Assembly: GCA_002841625.1 (NCBI GenBank) | Contig: PHAG01000007.1 | Coordinates: forward strand, 62,001 to 126,000 | DNA from: Firmicutes bacterium HGW-Firmicutes-1 | GTDB lineage: Bacteria; Bacillota; Clostridia; Lachnospirales; Vallitaleaceae | Length of the DNA: 64,000 nt | Direction of reading: 5' to 3' | Shown: positions 17,037-26,106 of the stretch, piece by piece | Layout: the number at the start of each line of letters is the position of its first letter | Position numbering within the stretch: position 1 is the first letter of the stretch | Position numbers and translations under genes: made by a program | Notes under the pieces: model-generated | What the model saw: the letters and a program-made list of their open reading frames with translations, nothing else | What the model was told of the DNA's origin: nothing | Databases searched by the model: none

Positions 17037-18425
17037 ATGGTCCAATCAAAGTCAAGAAGCTTCGTTAATTTAAATGTGAACCCTTGTAAAATGTGCATGC
17101 CAATGGGAGCATCTCTGGCTTTTGAGGGTATTGAAGACAGTATGGTACTCATTCACGGTTCTCAAGGCTGTAGTACCTATATAAGGCGCCATATTGCAAC
17201 TCATTTTAATGAACCTATAGATATAGCCTCTTCTTCCTTAAGTGAGCAAGGTACTGTTTACGGAGGTGCCGCCAACCTAGTTCAAGGTCTTAAAAATGTT
17301 GCAGCAATTTATAACCCGAAGGTCATAGGTGTATTAACTACTTGCTTAGCAGAAACCATAGGTGAAGATATTACACATATCATAAAGGAAAGTGGTATTG
17401 CAAGTGAACTTAAAGGAATTGATATCATACCAGTTCCCACTCCGGGATATGCAGCAAGTGAATATAATGGATATTTTGTTGCTCTCAAAAAAATAGTAGA
17501 GTTTTATGCAAAGGAACCCAAAGTGAAAACCAAACACATTAATGTGATCGTGACTGATTTGACACCAGCAGATATCAGAGAGCTTAAAAGGATTCTAAAC
17601 TTGTTTGAAGTGGAATATACCATTTTTCCGGACATATCAGAAACCTTAGATGCTCCTTATAAAAAGGGTTTTGATAGAAAAACAGAGGGAGGCACAACGA
17701 AATCACAGCTTAAAAGAATGTCAGCTGCCATTGCAACGATTGAGTTCGGTTGGATGACGCCAGTAGGCTTATCGTCAGGGCGATATTTAGAAGAAAACTT
17801 TGGTGTACCTCTTTATTCCTGTCCGTTGCCAATTGGATTGAAAGGAACAGATTTATTTCTTGAAGCTATTTCCAATATTTTCGACAAGCAAGTGCCAGAG
17901 GAGTTGAAAAAAGCTAGGGGTCGTATGCTAGATGCGATGATTGATTCTCATAAATTAAATCGTGAAGGTAGATCCGTGATTTATGGCAATCCAGAACTGA
18001 TCTATGCAGTAAGCAACTTATGTATTGAAAATGGTATTGAGCCTGTTGTTATTGCCACAGGTACTGATACAAATCCATTGGAAGATCAGTTAGAAAAGCT
18101 ACTTGTTAAATATCAGTATAAGCCTATCATTTTAAAGGACTGTGACTTTGAAAGTATACAAAAAAAAGCTATAGAGCAAAAGGCAAATCTATTGATTGGA
18201 AATTCAGATGGTAAATTTATGAAAGAAAAAGAAAATATTCCGTTAGTGCGAATTGGTTTTCCTATACATGACAATATTGGGGCTTCTAGACAACTTTTCA
18301 TAGGATATGAAGGAAGCTTAAGATTTTTAGATCAAATAACCAATACGCTAATCGATAAGAAGCATGAGGCCTATCGTGATAAAATGTATAACAAATATTT
18401 TGTAAATGAAGGATTAATCTTGTGA
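17037..18425 (+). CDS. nifN: FeMo-cofactor scaffold protein NifN
   Basis: The second subunit of the NifEN scaffold, 462 residues, beta-subunit-like. It has NPCKMCMPMGAS, HGSQGCSTY and LTTCLAETIGED. ATG 17037 follows AAGGGGAG; a longer frame from 16959 overlaps nifE and has no ribosome binding site. In C. pasteurianum nifN is fused to nifB; here nifN ends with its own stop and nifB is separate, 16 bases on. Confidence 0.95.
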   Translation: MVQSKSRSFVNLNVNPCKMCMPMGASLAFEGIEDSMVLIHGSQGCSTYIRRHIATHFNEPIDIASSSLSEQGTVYGGAANLVQGLKNVAAIYNPKVIGVLTTCLAETIGEDITHIIKESGIASELKGIDIIPVPTPGYAASEYNGYFVALKKIVEFYAKEPKVKTKHINVIVTDLTPADIRELKRILNLFEVEYTIFPDISETLDAPYKKGFDRKTEGGTTKSQLKRMSAAIATIEFGWMTPVGLSSGRYLEENFGVPLYSCPLPIGLKGTDLFLEAISNIFDKQVPEELKKARGRMLDAMIDSHKLNREGRSVIYGNPELIYAVSNLCIENGIEPVVIATGTDTNPLEDQLEKLLVKYQYKPIILKDCDFESIQKKAIEQKANLLIGNSDGKFMKEKENIPLVRIGFPIHDNIGASRQLFIGYEGSLRFLDQITNTLIDKKHEAYRDKMYNKYFVNEGLIL

Positions 18426-18441
18426 AAAGGGAGGATAACCG

Positions 18442-19320
18442 ATGTTAAAATGCAATAATAATACGCCTTTAAACAAACAATTCATGTCTTCAGAATTAAA
18501 GGAAAAAACAGCAAAGCATCCCTGCTATAATCCGGATGCAATAGATTATGCGAGGATGCATCTCCCAGTTGCACCAAAATGTAATGTGCAGTGCAATTAT
18601 TGCAATAGAAAATACGATTGCCAAAATGAAAGTAGACCAGGAGTTACCAGTATGATTATGTCACCAAAGCAGTCCTTTGAACGATATAAAGAAGAAAAAT
18701 TAAAGTATGATAAATTAACAGTAGTAGGTTTTGCAGGACCAGGAGATGCCATGGCAAATTTTGAGGAAGTCAAAGAGACCATTGAGCTCATTAAAGAATA
18801 TGACGCTACTGCAATTTTTTGTTTATCAACCAATGGATTGGCTTTATATGAACATATTGATGAGGTGATCCAATTAGGGGTTTCGCATATCACGATTACA
18901 ATCAATACTATTTATCCAGAGGTAGCTGCCCAAATATATAAATTCATTGATTTAGATGGAAAGCGTTATACGGGTATTGAAGCAGGAGAAATAATTGTAA
19001 AAAGACAGTTTGAAGCTCTAGAAAAGCTATGCCAAAACAATGTTATGGTGAAAGTAAATATTGTTTATATCAAGGGTTTAAATGATAATCATATTGATAA
19101 GGTTGTTGAAAGAGCAGCAACTTTAGGGGTAGCCATGACAAATATTATGCCACTTATACCAACAGAAAACACAGCCTTCGCAGAATTTCCTAAACCATCA
19201 GCTACAGAGCTTTTATTGGTTAGAAAAAAATGTGAAAAGTATGTAACTCAAATGTATCATTGCAAGCAGTGTCGTGCAGATGCAGTTGGAACACTATGTG
19301 GGAAAAAACAAATAGGGTAG
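18442..19320 (+). CDS. nifB: FeMo-cofactor biosynthesis radical SAM protein NifB
   Basis: NifB builds the carbide-containing 8Fe core of FeMo-cofactor from two [4Fe-4S] clusters and SAM. The 292-residue product has the radical SAM motif CNVQCNYC (Cys47, Cys51, Cys54), HPCYNPDA before it (Cys28 a likely auxiliary-cluster ligand), GFAGPGDAMAN, and a C-terminal CKQCRADAVG. It has no NifX/NafY-type C-terminal domain, so it is the short, stand-alone form found in clostridia and methanogens. ATG 18442 follows GGGAGGATAA. Confidence 0.95.
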   Translation: MLKCNNNTPLNKQFMSSELKEKTAKHPCYNPDAIDYARMHLPVAPKCNVQCNYCNRKYDCQNESRPGVTSMIMSPKQSFERYKEEKLKYDKLTVVGFAGPGDAMANFEEVKETIELIKEYDATAIFCLSTNGLALYEHIDEVIQLGVSHITITINTIYPEVAAQIYKFIDLDGKRYTGIEAGEIIVKRQFEALEKLCQNNVMVKVNIVYIKGLNDNHIDKVVERAATLGVAMTNIMPLIPTENTAFAEFPKPSATELLLVRKKCEKYVTQMYHCKQCRADAVGTLCGKKQIG

Positions 19321-19373
19321 TAATACCATGAAATATGAACTTAATAAAAAAAATTGTTTGGAGGTAATGAAAG

Positions 19374-19679
19374 ATGGAAAAACCTAAACATCATATTTTC
19401 GTATGCACAAGTTCTAGATTAACAGGAGAAAATAAGGGTTTTTGTGTTCAACAAAAAGGAAAGGAAATTATCCAAGCCTTTGTAGAAGAGATACAGGATC
19501 GAGATTTGGACTCAGAAGTATTGGTGACGAACACTGGTTGTCTTGGACTTTGTACTATGGGCCCTGTTGTAATCATTTATCCAGACCAAATATGGTATGG
19601 AAAAGTAACAGTTCAAGATGTCGAAGAAATACTAGATGCACTAGAAGAAGGAAATCTTGTAGAACGATTATTACTATAA
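19374..19679 (+). CDS. [2Fe-2S] ferredoxin of the C. pasteurianum type
   Basis: A 101-residue thioredoxin-like ferredoxin, close in pattern to the C. pasteurianum [2Fe-2S] protein that interacts with nitrogenase. Cluster ligands Cys11, Cys24, Cys56 and Cys60 are all present. The non-ligand Cys14 of the C. pasteurianum protein is Ser here. PKHHIFVC and TGCLGLC are typical. ATG 19374 follows TTGGAGGTAATG. Its place between nifB and modA suggests a dedicated electron carrier for NifB, NifEN or nitrogenase. Confidence 0.9.
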   Translation: MEKPKHHIFVCTSSRLTGENKGFCVQQKGKEIIQAFVEEIQDRDLDSEVLVTNTGCLGLCTMGPVVIIYPDQIWYGKVTVQDVEEILDALEEGNLVERLLL

Positions 19680-19708
19680 GGGTTATTAATTTATAAGGTG
19701 GATAAAGT

Positions 19709-20518
19709 ATGGTATTAAAAAAAGCAAAAATAATTTTTATAGCATTAGGGTTATTACTTACTTGTATCAGCTTAATAGGTTGTTCGCAAGAGGAGAAAAA
19801 AACAAAATTAACGATCTTAGCGGCTGCGAGTCTTACAGAGGTTTATACTGAGCTAGAAAAAGGGTTTGAGGCACAATATACAGATATAGATCTTCAATTT
19901 ACCTTTGCAGGAACCACAACATTATTACCTCAAATCAAAGAAGGTATAGAGGCTGATATTTTTGTATCTGCCAGTGAATCGGCTATACTTGAACTCTTAG
20001 ATGAGGGATACATAAAAGAAGAAGCTGTTAAGGTATTTGCACATAATCAATTGGCATTCATGATTTACAAAGATTCAAACTTTGATGTTAAATCTATGGA
20101 AGATGTACTCCAAGAGGGCATCAAAGTTATTATTGGAGAACCCAATCTACCTGTTGGGAAATACACAGTTGAGATGTTAGACAAAATTGAGGCCGAAGGA
20201 CTCTATGGAGAAAATTACAAAGAGCTTTTCATGGATCATGTAGTATCAATGGAAAATTCGGTGAAGGCTGTAGCTATAAAGGTTGAAATGGGTGAAGCAG
20301 ATGTTGGGGTTGTGTATGCTACAGATTTTACGTCTTTAAATAACAAATGGGTCTATGGTATAGATATTCCAAAAGCTTATAATCCTAAAGCAACCTATGA
20401 ATTGGCAACGTTAAAAAATAGCAAGAATAAAAGAATGGCCGATAAGTTTGTTGCGTATGTTCTTGGTAAAGAAGGGCAAGATTATTTGCTTAAATATGGT
20501 TTTATCTTACCCGAGTAG
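19709..20518 (+). CDS. modA: Molybdate ABC transporter substrate-binding lipoprotein ModA
   Basis: ModA binds molybdate outside the membrane. The 269-residue product has a lipoprotein signal peptide with the lipobox LIGC, then AAASLTEVY, TFAGTTTLLPQI and GEADVGVVYATD, the usual oxyanion-binding segments. ATG 19709 follows AAGGTGGATAA. It is followed by modB 22 bases on. It supplies Mo for the FeMo-cofactor made by the genes upstream. Confidence 0.92.
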   Translation: MVLKKAKIIFIALGLLLTCISLIGCSQEEKKTKLTILAAASLTEVYTELEKGFEAQYTDIDLQFTFAGTTTLLPQIKEGIEADIFVSASESAILELLDEGYIKEEAVKVFAHNQLAFMIYKDSNFDVKSMEDVLQEGIKVIIGEPNLPVGKYTVEMLDKIEAEGLYGENYKELFMDHVVSMENSVKAVAIKVEMGEADVGVVYATDFTSLNNKWVYGIDIPKAYNPKATYELATLKNSKNKRMADKFVAYVLGKEGQDYLLKYGFILPE

Positions 20519-20540
20519 GGCAGTTGGGAGTTGATATGTT

Positions 20541-21386
20541 GTGGAAAGAAGTGGAGTTACGCTGGAGGAATCAAAATTTTTCCTTCAACCAAAAAAGGAG
20601 TTATCTTTTAAAAAATTAAACATTACTTACCTCATGTTATGGTCGGTAGTATTGGTTAATTTTATAGGTATTATAAGCGTTTTATATGCGATGATTGCAA
20701 ATGTTTCCACTGAGAATCTGAATAAGCTTGTAGCAACAGGAGATACATTTTCTGCTCTTAAAACAACTTTTTTCTCCATCCTAATTTCTGTAAGTATCGT
20801 ATGTATCATCGGTATTCCTGTAGCATATATGCTAGCTATCCATAAAGGTGTTTTTTATAATTTGATTGAGATCATTACCTTTATACCGCTAGTTTTACCT
20901 CCATCTGTCGCTGGTCTTGCCTTGTTAATGACATTTGGAAAGCATGGAATAATAGGCGAAAAGTTAGACCAATGGGGCATTCAATTACCCTTTACTTTTT
21001 TTGCAATTGTACTAGTTCAAGTTTTTATATGTATGCCATTTTTTATTCAAATTGTTAAAAATGGATTTGATACTGTAGAAACGGAAGTAATAGAAGCCGC
21101 AAAAGTATTTGGGGCAGGAGACGGGATTCTTTTGTGTAAGTTTTATATACCAATAAATATAAAGGCTATATTTGCAGGGATCATTCTTTGTTGCCTGAGA
21201 GCGGCAGGGGAATTTGGTGCAACAATTATGTTAGCAGGTAATATGGTTGGAAAAACGCAGACGATAACAACAAGAATTTTTTCGTTATATCAATATGATG
21301 TTATGCAAGCGGTCGCTTTGGCTGCTGTTCAGCTATTCTTATTACTAATTCCATTGCTTCTATTAAAATTGTTTTTTAAGCATTAA
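20541..21386 (+). CDS. modB: Molybdate ABC transporter permease ModB
   Basis: The membrane channel of the molybdate importer, 281 residues. It has about six membrane helices, PLVLPPSVAGLALL, and the ABC coupling motif region EAAKVFGAGDGILLCKFYIP with RAAGEFGATIM. The start is GTG 20541 with GGGAGTTGAT upstream. No modC ATPase gene follows; nifV begins 19 bases later. The ATPase must come from elsewhere or be shared. Confidence 0.92.
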   Translation: MERSGVTLEESKFFLQPKKELSFKKLNITYLMLWSVVLVNFIGIISVLYAMIANVSTENLNKLVATGDTFSALKTTFFSILISVSIVCIIGIPVAYMLAIHKGVFYNLIEIITFIPLVLPPSVAGLALLMTFGKHGIIGEKLDQWGIQLPFTFFAIVLVQVFICMPFFIQIVKNGFDTVETEVIEAAKVFGAGDGILLCKFYIPINIKAIFAGIILCCLRAAGEFGATIMLAGNMVGKTQTITTRIFSLYQYDVMQAVALAAVQLFLLLIPLLLLKLFFKH

Positions 21387-21405
21387 AAAGAAGGAGAGTG
21401 GCTTT

Positions 21406-22458
21406 ATGTCCAGGCTTTATATTGTTGATACAACCTTAAGAGATGGGGAACAGACAGCGGGCGTTTCTTTTGCGAAAGATGAGAAACTTAAGATTGCAGT
21501 AGCACTTGCTGATTTGGGTGTAGATATTATCGAGGTAGGAATACCTGCTATGAGTGCGAGAGAAAGGGAAGTTATTCGAGAAATCAATGAACTTCACTTA
21601 TCCTCTGAGTTATTGGTATGGAATAGGATGTCAATTTCTGATGTTAAACTGTCTATAGAGACAGGGGTACAGCAACTTCATATCACTGTTCCAGCATCAG
21701 ATCTTCATATGCAGAAAAAGCTAGGAATTACCCGAAAAGAGCTCATAAAAAGAATGAATGAAACGATTTCCTTTGCTATAGAAAAAGGATGTAAAGTTTC
21801 AGTAGGAGCAGAGGATGCTTCGAGAACAGAGTTGAATTTTTTGATTCAACTTTATAAAGAGGCTGTTAGCCAGGGTGCTCATAGAGTACGATATGCAGAT
21901 ACGGTTGGTCGACTAGACCCTTTTTCTACCTATCATATTATTCGCTCTATTAAAGAAGAGATTGGTGTAGATATTGATTTTCATGGGCACAATGATCTAG
22001 GAATGGGAACTGCGAACGCGTTAGCGGCCTACAAAGGGGGAGCTGGATATATTAGTTGCAGTGTCAACGGACTAGGGGAAAGGGCAGGAAATACGCCATT
22101 AGAAGAAATTGTTACAGCAATTCGCTATGTTGAAGGTTGTGAAGAGAAAATGAAGATGAAGAAAATTATGACGGTATCTAAAATGGTTGAAAAGTATTCG
22201 GGGCGAAAGGTTCAAGATTCCAAACCTATTGTTGGCAAGGAGGTTTTCTCCCATGAAGCAGGTATTCATGTGGATGGCTTATTAAAAGACATATTAACCT
22301 ATGAAGAAATCTCTCCTGAGATATTTGGAAGACATAGAAAAATTGTTTTAGGTAAGCATTCGGGAAAACACGCGATTAAGCATGACTATCAGAAAAGAGG
22401 TATTGTCATTTCTGATGCAGAGGTTGAACAAATATTAAAGGAACTACGACAAGGTTAG
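21406..22458 (+). CDS. nifV: Homocitrate synthase NifV
   Basis: NifV condenses acetyl-CoA and 2-oxoglutarate to homocitrate, the organic ligand of FeMo-cofactor. The 350-residue product has the TIM-barrel start VDTTLRDGEQTAGV, the metal-binding HGHNDLGMGTANAL and the NGLGERAGNTPLEEI motif, and a C-terminal subdomain with SHEAGIHVDG. In C. pasteurianum the enzyme is split in two genes (nifV-omega and nifV-alpha); here it is one chain. ATG 21406 follows AAGGAGAGTGG. It closes the nif operon, ahead of a 23-pair inverted repeat. Confidence 0.92.
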   Translation: MSRLYIVDTTLRDGEQTAGVSFAKDEKLKIAVALADLGVDIIEVGIPAMSAREREVIREINELHLSSELLVWNRMSISDVKLSIETGVQQLHITVPASDLHMQKKLGITRKELIKRMNETISFAIEKGCKVSVGAEDASRTELNFLIQLYKEAVSQGAHRVRYADTVGRLDPFSTYHIIRSIKEEIGVDIDFHGHNDLGMGTANALAAYKGGAGYISCSVNGLGERAGNTPLEEIVTAIRYVEGCEEKMKMKKIMTVSKMVEKYSGRKVQDSKPIVGKEVFSHEAGIHVDGLLKDILTYEEISPEIFGRHRKIVLGKHSGKHAIKHDYQKRGIVISDAEVEQILKELRQG

Positions 22459-22506
22459 AGGATAAAAATTTGAATAGTGCGCGTACTGAATTCTAGGAGT
22501 TCATAC

Positions 22507-22561
22507 CATTCATAATATAATGCCCGACAGTTGCTGAATGTCGGGCATTATATTATGAATG
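22507..22561. terminator. 23-bp perfect inverted repeat at the end of the nif operon
   Basis: Bases 22507-22529 and 22539-22561 are perfect reverse complements with a nine-base loop. The core is TGCCCGACA/TGTCGGGCA with AT-rich outer arms. There is no good T-run, but it lies between the convergent nifV and epimerase genes and probably works as a bidirectional terminator. Confidence 0.7.
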
Positions 22562-22582
22562 TAAGTATATATTTGTGAATGA

Positions 22583-23461
22583 CTACTTTATGGTGATTGA
22601 GTAATGAGCTGAAAAGGTACCCATTGCTTCAAGTGATTGAATACCTAGCTTTTCTTTTAATTGACCACTAGCAGTCACTTCATCGGCAATACCAAACCAA
22701 GGTTCAATGCATACAAATGGAGCATCCTTTTTTGGAGGTGACCATATACCGACATAAGGGAAATCATCTAGGGTGAAGGAAATAGAATGCTCTGTTTTAT
22801 CTGATTGTATTGAAAAAACATTCCTTCCTTTTGTTTCATAAATGATGGCGTCATTGTCAAATAAGTTTCTATTTAGAGCAAGATTAGCAGTGGTTTGTGT
22901 TAGAAATTTATTTGAGGTATCTAAATAAGGTCCCTTCAATGGGATTATCGTTCTTGAGAGTGTTGGTGATATTGCAAGGTAATAATCTTCGAATTTTGTG
23001 TCTTCAGTAATAGGAACATTGAAGCCAGGATGACCACCTATTGAAAAGTACATCATTTCCTTCACGTTTGGATTTTCAACTAAGTAAGTTACAGTTACTG
23101 TATTTTCTTCTAGTTTATAAGTAATGGTTAAGTTAAAGTCATAAGGATATATGGCTTTTGTAGTGGAATCAGAGGTTAAGCATAAACTGACGTTTGTGTC
23201 ACTTTGAGAGCTAATCCTAAAAGTGTAATCACGTGCAAAGCCGTGTTGTCCCATAGGATAGATTTGTTCATCAATTAGGTATTGATCATTGATCAAACGT
23301 CCAATAATTGGGAACAGTACGGGTGCTTGTCTTCCCCAATAGGTTGAATTCCCTTGCCACAAGTATTCAAGCCCAGTATCAATGCTTTTTATGCTTGAGA
23401 GTTCTGCACCTTTTTCTGACACCAAAACGATTAAATGATTATTTTGAAGTTGTATAGTCAT
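22583..23461 (-). CDS. Aldose 1-epimerase family protein
   Basis: A 292-residue cytoplasmic protein of the galactose mutarotase fold (LacX/YeaD-like group). It has LFPIIGRL, the catalytic-type HPGFNVP motif, and CIEPWFGIADE near the end, all typical of this subgroup. These enzymes interconvert anomers of hexoses or hexose phosphates; the substrate cannot be read here. ATG 23461 has GGAGG upstream on the minus strand. It stands alone, convergent with nifV and divergent from uvsE. Confidence 0.85.
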   Translation of the reverse strand: MTIQLQNNHLIVLVSEKGAELSSIKSIDTGLEYLWQGNSTYWGRQAPVLFPIIGRLINDQYLIDEQIYPMGQHGFARDYTFRISSQSDTNVSLCLTSDSTTKAIYPYDFNLTITYKLEENTVTVTYLVENPNVKEMMYFSIGGHPGFNVPITEDTKFEDYYLAISPTLSRTIIPLKGPYLDTSNKFLTQTTANLALNRNLFDNDAIIYETKGRNVFSIQSDKTEHSISFTLDDFPYVGIWSPPKKDAPFVCIEPWFGIADEVTASGQLKEKLGIQSLEAMGTFSAHYSITIK

Positions 23462-23612
23462 ATCTGCTCCTCCAATTATGTAAATTATTAATATTATAGC
23501 ATATAGCTACAAAAGGATATACTACATAAAAACATTTCGTTTGCAATAAAAATGGAAAAGTGATTAAATAAATACATATAGAAAAATGAAAAGATGAGAG
23601 AGGAGTTAGACA

Positions 23613-24872
23613 ATGAGCATAGGATATGCGTGCCTAACGGTTGGAGTACTAGGAACTGATCAAAAAAGTTGCATTCTTAAAAATGTGAGCAAAGAAAAAC
23701 TGGTGGAATTAATTGCCTACAACTTGAATTCTCTAGAAAAAATAATTGATTATAATATTGAAAACAATATAAAGTTGTTTAGAATTAGTTCGGATTTAAT
23801 ACCATTTGGATCAAGTCCTGCGAATAATCTTCCTTGGTGGAATATATTCGCAGATCAATTTCAAGAAATCGGGAACAAAGCACAACAGAATGGAATTAGG
23901 CTTTCTATGCATCCAGGGCAATATACAGTGCTGAACTCCCCTCATATTGAAGTGGTAAAGAGGGCGATTGATGATTTGAATTATCACACTCAAGTGCTGG
24001 AAAGTCTTGGTGTAGGACCTAACCATAAAATTGTTTTGCATATCGGAGGCATCTACAATGATAAAGCGGAAGCCATTAAGAGATTTATAACGAATTATCA
24101 CCATTTGCAGGACTCGGTAAAGCAACGACTCATCATAGAAAATGATGATAAATCCTATAATATAAGTGACGTACTGGAAATAGGTACAGCCTTAAGTGCT
24201 CCTGTTGTTTTTGATAATCTTCATAATAAAATAAATCCTTCTAACAAAGAAATGAGCGATTTATATTGGATTAATGAGTGTAGAAAGACTTGGAAGGGAA
24301 AGGATGGCCAACAGAAAATCCATTATTCTCAACAAGATCCATTCAAGAAGGCCGGATCACATTCTAGTACTATTTATATAAATGAATTTATGGAATTTTA
24401 TGATAACATTGATAGAAGTGACCTAGATATAATGCTTGAGGTTAAGGATAAAAATCTCTCAGCTGTCAAATGCATAAATTGTACTTCTGTTGATAAGAAC
24501 ATAAAAGCACTTGAGTTGGAATGGAGTAAGTACAAATATAAAATTCTTGAAAATTCACATCTAGATTATGTGGAAATACGAAAACTGCTACGTAATAAAA
24601 ATGATTATCCTGCTATTTCTTTTTATAATTTAGTAGAAGGGGCATTAGAAAAGGAAAGTAATGTAGGGGGTTCCATAAATGCTGCGCAGCATATTTGGGG
24701 GTACTTTAAAGATATTGCTTCAGATAAAGAAAAAGACAGTTTTTTCAAAAGCATTGAAAGCTATAAACAAGGTTTAACATCGGTTAAGACGATAAGAAAT
24801 CTATTGTGGAAAATGACGGTTAAATACAATCAACAATATTTATTGAATTCCTACTATTTTGTGATTCAATGA
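23613..24872 (+). CDS. uvsE: UV damage endonuclease UvsE fused to a DUF1722 (YbgA) domain
   Basis: UvsE is a TIM-barrel endonuclease that nicks DNA 5' of UV photoproducts in a photolyase-independent pathway. Residues 1-300 match the family: IGYACLTVG at the start, LFRISSDLIPFGS, MHPGQYTVLNSP, VLHIGG, LIIENDD, and VFDNLHNK. The family is usually near 300 residues; this one has 419. The extra 115 residues (KYKYKILENSHLDY, INAAQHIWGYFKD, ESYKQGLTSVKTIRNLL) match the DUF1722/YbgA pattern. In E. coli ybgA adjoins the photolyase gene phr, so a fusion to another UV repair enzyme makes sense. ATG 23613 follows AGAGGAG. A TspO gene follows 25 bases on. Confidence 0.88.
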   Translation: MSIGYACLTVGVLGTDQKSCILKNVSKEKLVELIAYNLNSLEKIIDYNIENNIKLFRISSDLIPFGSSPANNLPWWNIFADQFQEIGNKAQQNGIRLSMHPGQYTVLNSPHIEVVKRAIDDLNYHTQVLESLGVGPNHKIVLHIGGIYNDKAEAIKRFITNYHHLQDSVKQRLIIENDDKSYNISDVLEIGTALSAPVVFDNLHNKINPSNKEMSDLYWINECRKTWKGKDGQQKIHYSQQDPFKKAGSHSSTIYINEFMEFYDNIDRSDLDIMLEVKDKNLSAVKCINCTSVDKNIKALELEWSKYKYKILENSHLDYVEIRKLLRNKNDYPAISFYNLVEGALEKESNVGGSINAAQHIWGYFKDIASDKEKDSFFKSIESYKQGLTSVKTIRNLLWKMTVKYNQQYLLNSYYFVIQ

Positions 24873-24897
24873 TAATTAGAATGGAGGAGGAATAAAA

Positions 24898-25689
24898 ATG
24901 ACTACTAATAAAACGAGTTTATTTATAAAAGTATTTGTTTCTATAACGTTTTTGGCAATGATTCTTGTAAATGCACTGGCAAATAGTATTCCAATTAATG
25001 GAATAGGAACTGGTCAAGTATCTGATTACTATAAAAATCTATTTGCACCAGCTGGTATAACATTTGCTATATGGGGGCTCATTTATCTATTGCTTGCGGG
25101 TTATACACTTTATCAGCTTGGGGTTTTTCAAGGTTCGAATAAGTCAGACTTATTGAATAGAGTTGGAGTTTGTTTTTCCATCTCATCAATTGCAAATGCA
25201 GTGTGGATTTTCTCTTGGCATTACCAAGTGATAGCTGTATCTATGGTTCTGATGATCATAATATTAGGTTGTTTAATTTTCATTAACAAAGAAATAAATA
25301 AAGCAGAGCTTATAAGCAGAGAAAAATTTTTTGTTAGGTTGCCTTTTAGTGTGTATTTCGGTTGGATTACAGTAGCAACAATTGCAAACGTCACCACACT
25401 TCTAGTTAGCATAGGTTGGGATGGGTTTGGATTACCAGAACAGACTTGGACTGTAATGATACTTTTGGTTGGAGCTGCAATTGGTATTGCTACAACATTG
25501 AGAAATAAAGATATGGCTTATGGGCTTGTTATTATATGGGCTTATGCAGGGATATTATTAAAGCATTTATCAGAAAGTGGGTTTTCTAAGCAATATCCTA
25601 CAGTAATTATGACAAGTATTATTTGCTTGGTTTTATTCTTTATGGTTGAAGTTTATGTTTTGATTTTCAATAAAAAAGAACTTATATAG
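24898..25689 (+). CDS. tspO: TspO/MBR-family membrane protein
   Basis: A 263-residue membrane protein with about seven hydrophobic helices. FAPAGITFAIWGLIYLLLAGY and the Trp-rich stretch AVWIFSWHY match the TspO/MBR-like family, here in its longer form (classical TspO is near 160 residues). TspO proteins bind porphyrins and are tied to light and oxidative stress. ATG 24898 follows GGAGGAGGAAT. The close spacing to uvsE suggests a joint transcript for photodamage defence. Confidence 0.72.
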   Translation: MTTNKTSLFIKVFVSITFLAMILVNALANSIPINGIGTGQVSDYYKNLFAPAGITFAIWGLIYLLLAGYTLYQLGVFQGSNKSDLLNRVGVCFSISSIANAVWIFSWHYQVIAVSMVLMIIILGCLIFINKEINKAELISREKFFVRLPFSVYFGWITVATIANVTTLLVSIGWDGFGLPEQTWTVMILLVGAAIGIATTLRNKDMAYGLVIIWAYAGILLKHLSESGFSKQYPTVIMTSIICLVLFFMVEVYVLIFNKKELI

Positions 25690-25796
25690 ATTAACGCCTA
25701 CATAAAAATGAGATTCTAATATTGCGGTATTTATTTATCAGGTATATAAAGTGATTAAATACAAGTGTACCAGTTATAGTTGGTGATCAGACTGTC

Positions 25797-25937
25797 GATA
25801 AAAGCATTTTTTCTGATAGGTGTATACATTATTGGGCAGTAAGTGTTCATTTTTCTGGCCTTACCCTTCGGCCGGTCTGGCGAAAAATGAACACTTACTG
25901 CCTTTTATATTTATATAGAAGAAAAAATGCTTTTATC
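25797..25937. repeat. Nested perfect inverted repeats (141 bp)
   Basis: An outer perfect 17-bp pair (25797-25813 with 25921-25937) encloses an inner perfect 21-bp pair (25835-25855 with 25882-25902). Between the inner arms lies a GC-rich core with GGCC elements. The unpaired spacers are 21 and 18 bases. It sits between the convergent tspO and threonine aldolase genes. It could be a double terminator or a small palindromic mobile element. Confidence 0.75.
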
Positions 25938-25978
25938 TCTGTTTTGCTAATTTATAGTTAATTAAATTGTCAACAACT

Positions 25979-26006
25979 GAAGTCCCCTACGAATAATGGG
26001 GACTTC
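25979..26006. terminator. Hairpin between convergent genes
   Basis: GAAGTCCCC at 25979-25987 pairs with GGGGACTTC at 25998-26006 across a ten-base loop and is followed by TTT. It is a second stop signal in the 416-base gap between tspO and the aldolase gene. Confidence 0.6.
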
Positions 26007-26106
26007 TTTAATGAAACAAAATTTAGTTTAATCAGATAGTACTTGATTAAAATATCATAGAGATGTTAAGGGTAGTAGCTTGCTTTCGCTATCTTTAGTA
26101 CGTCTT

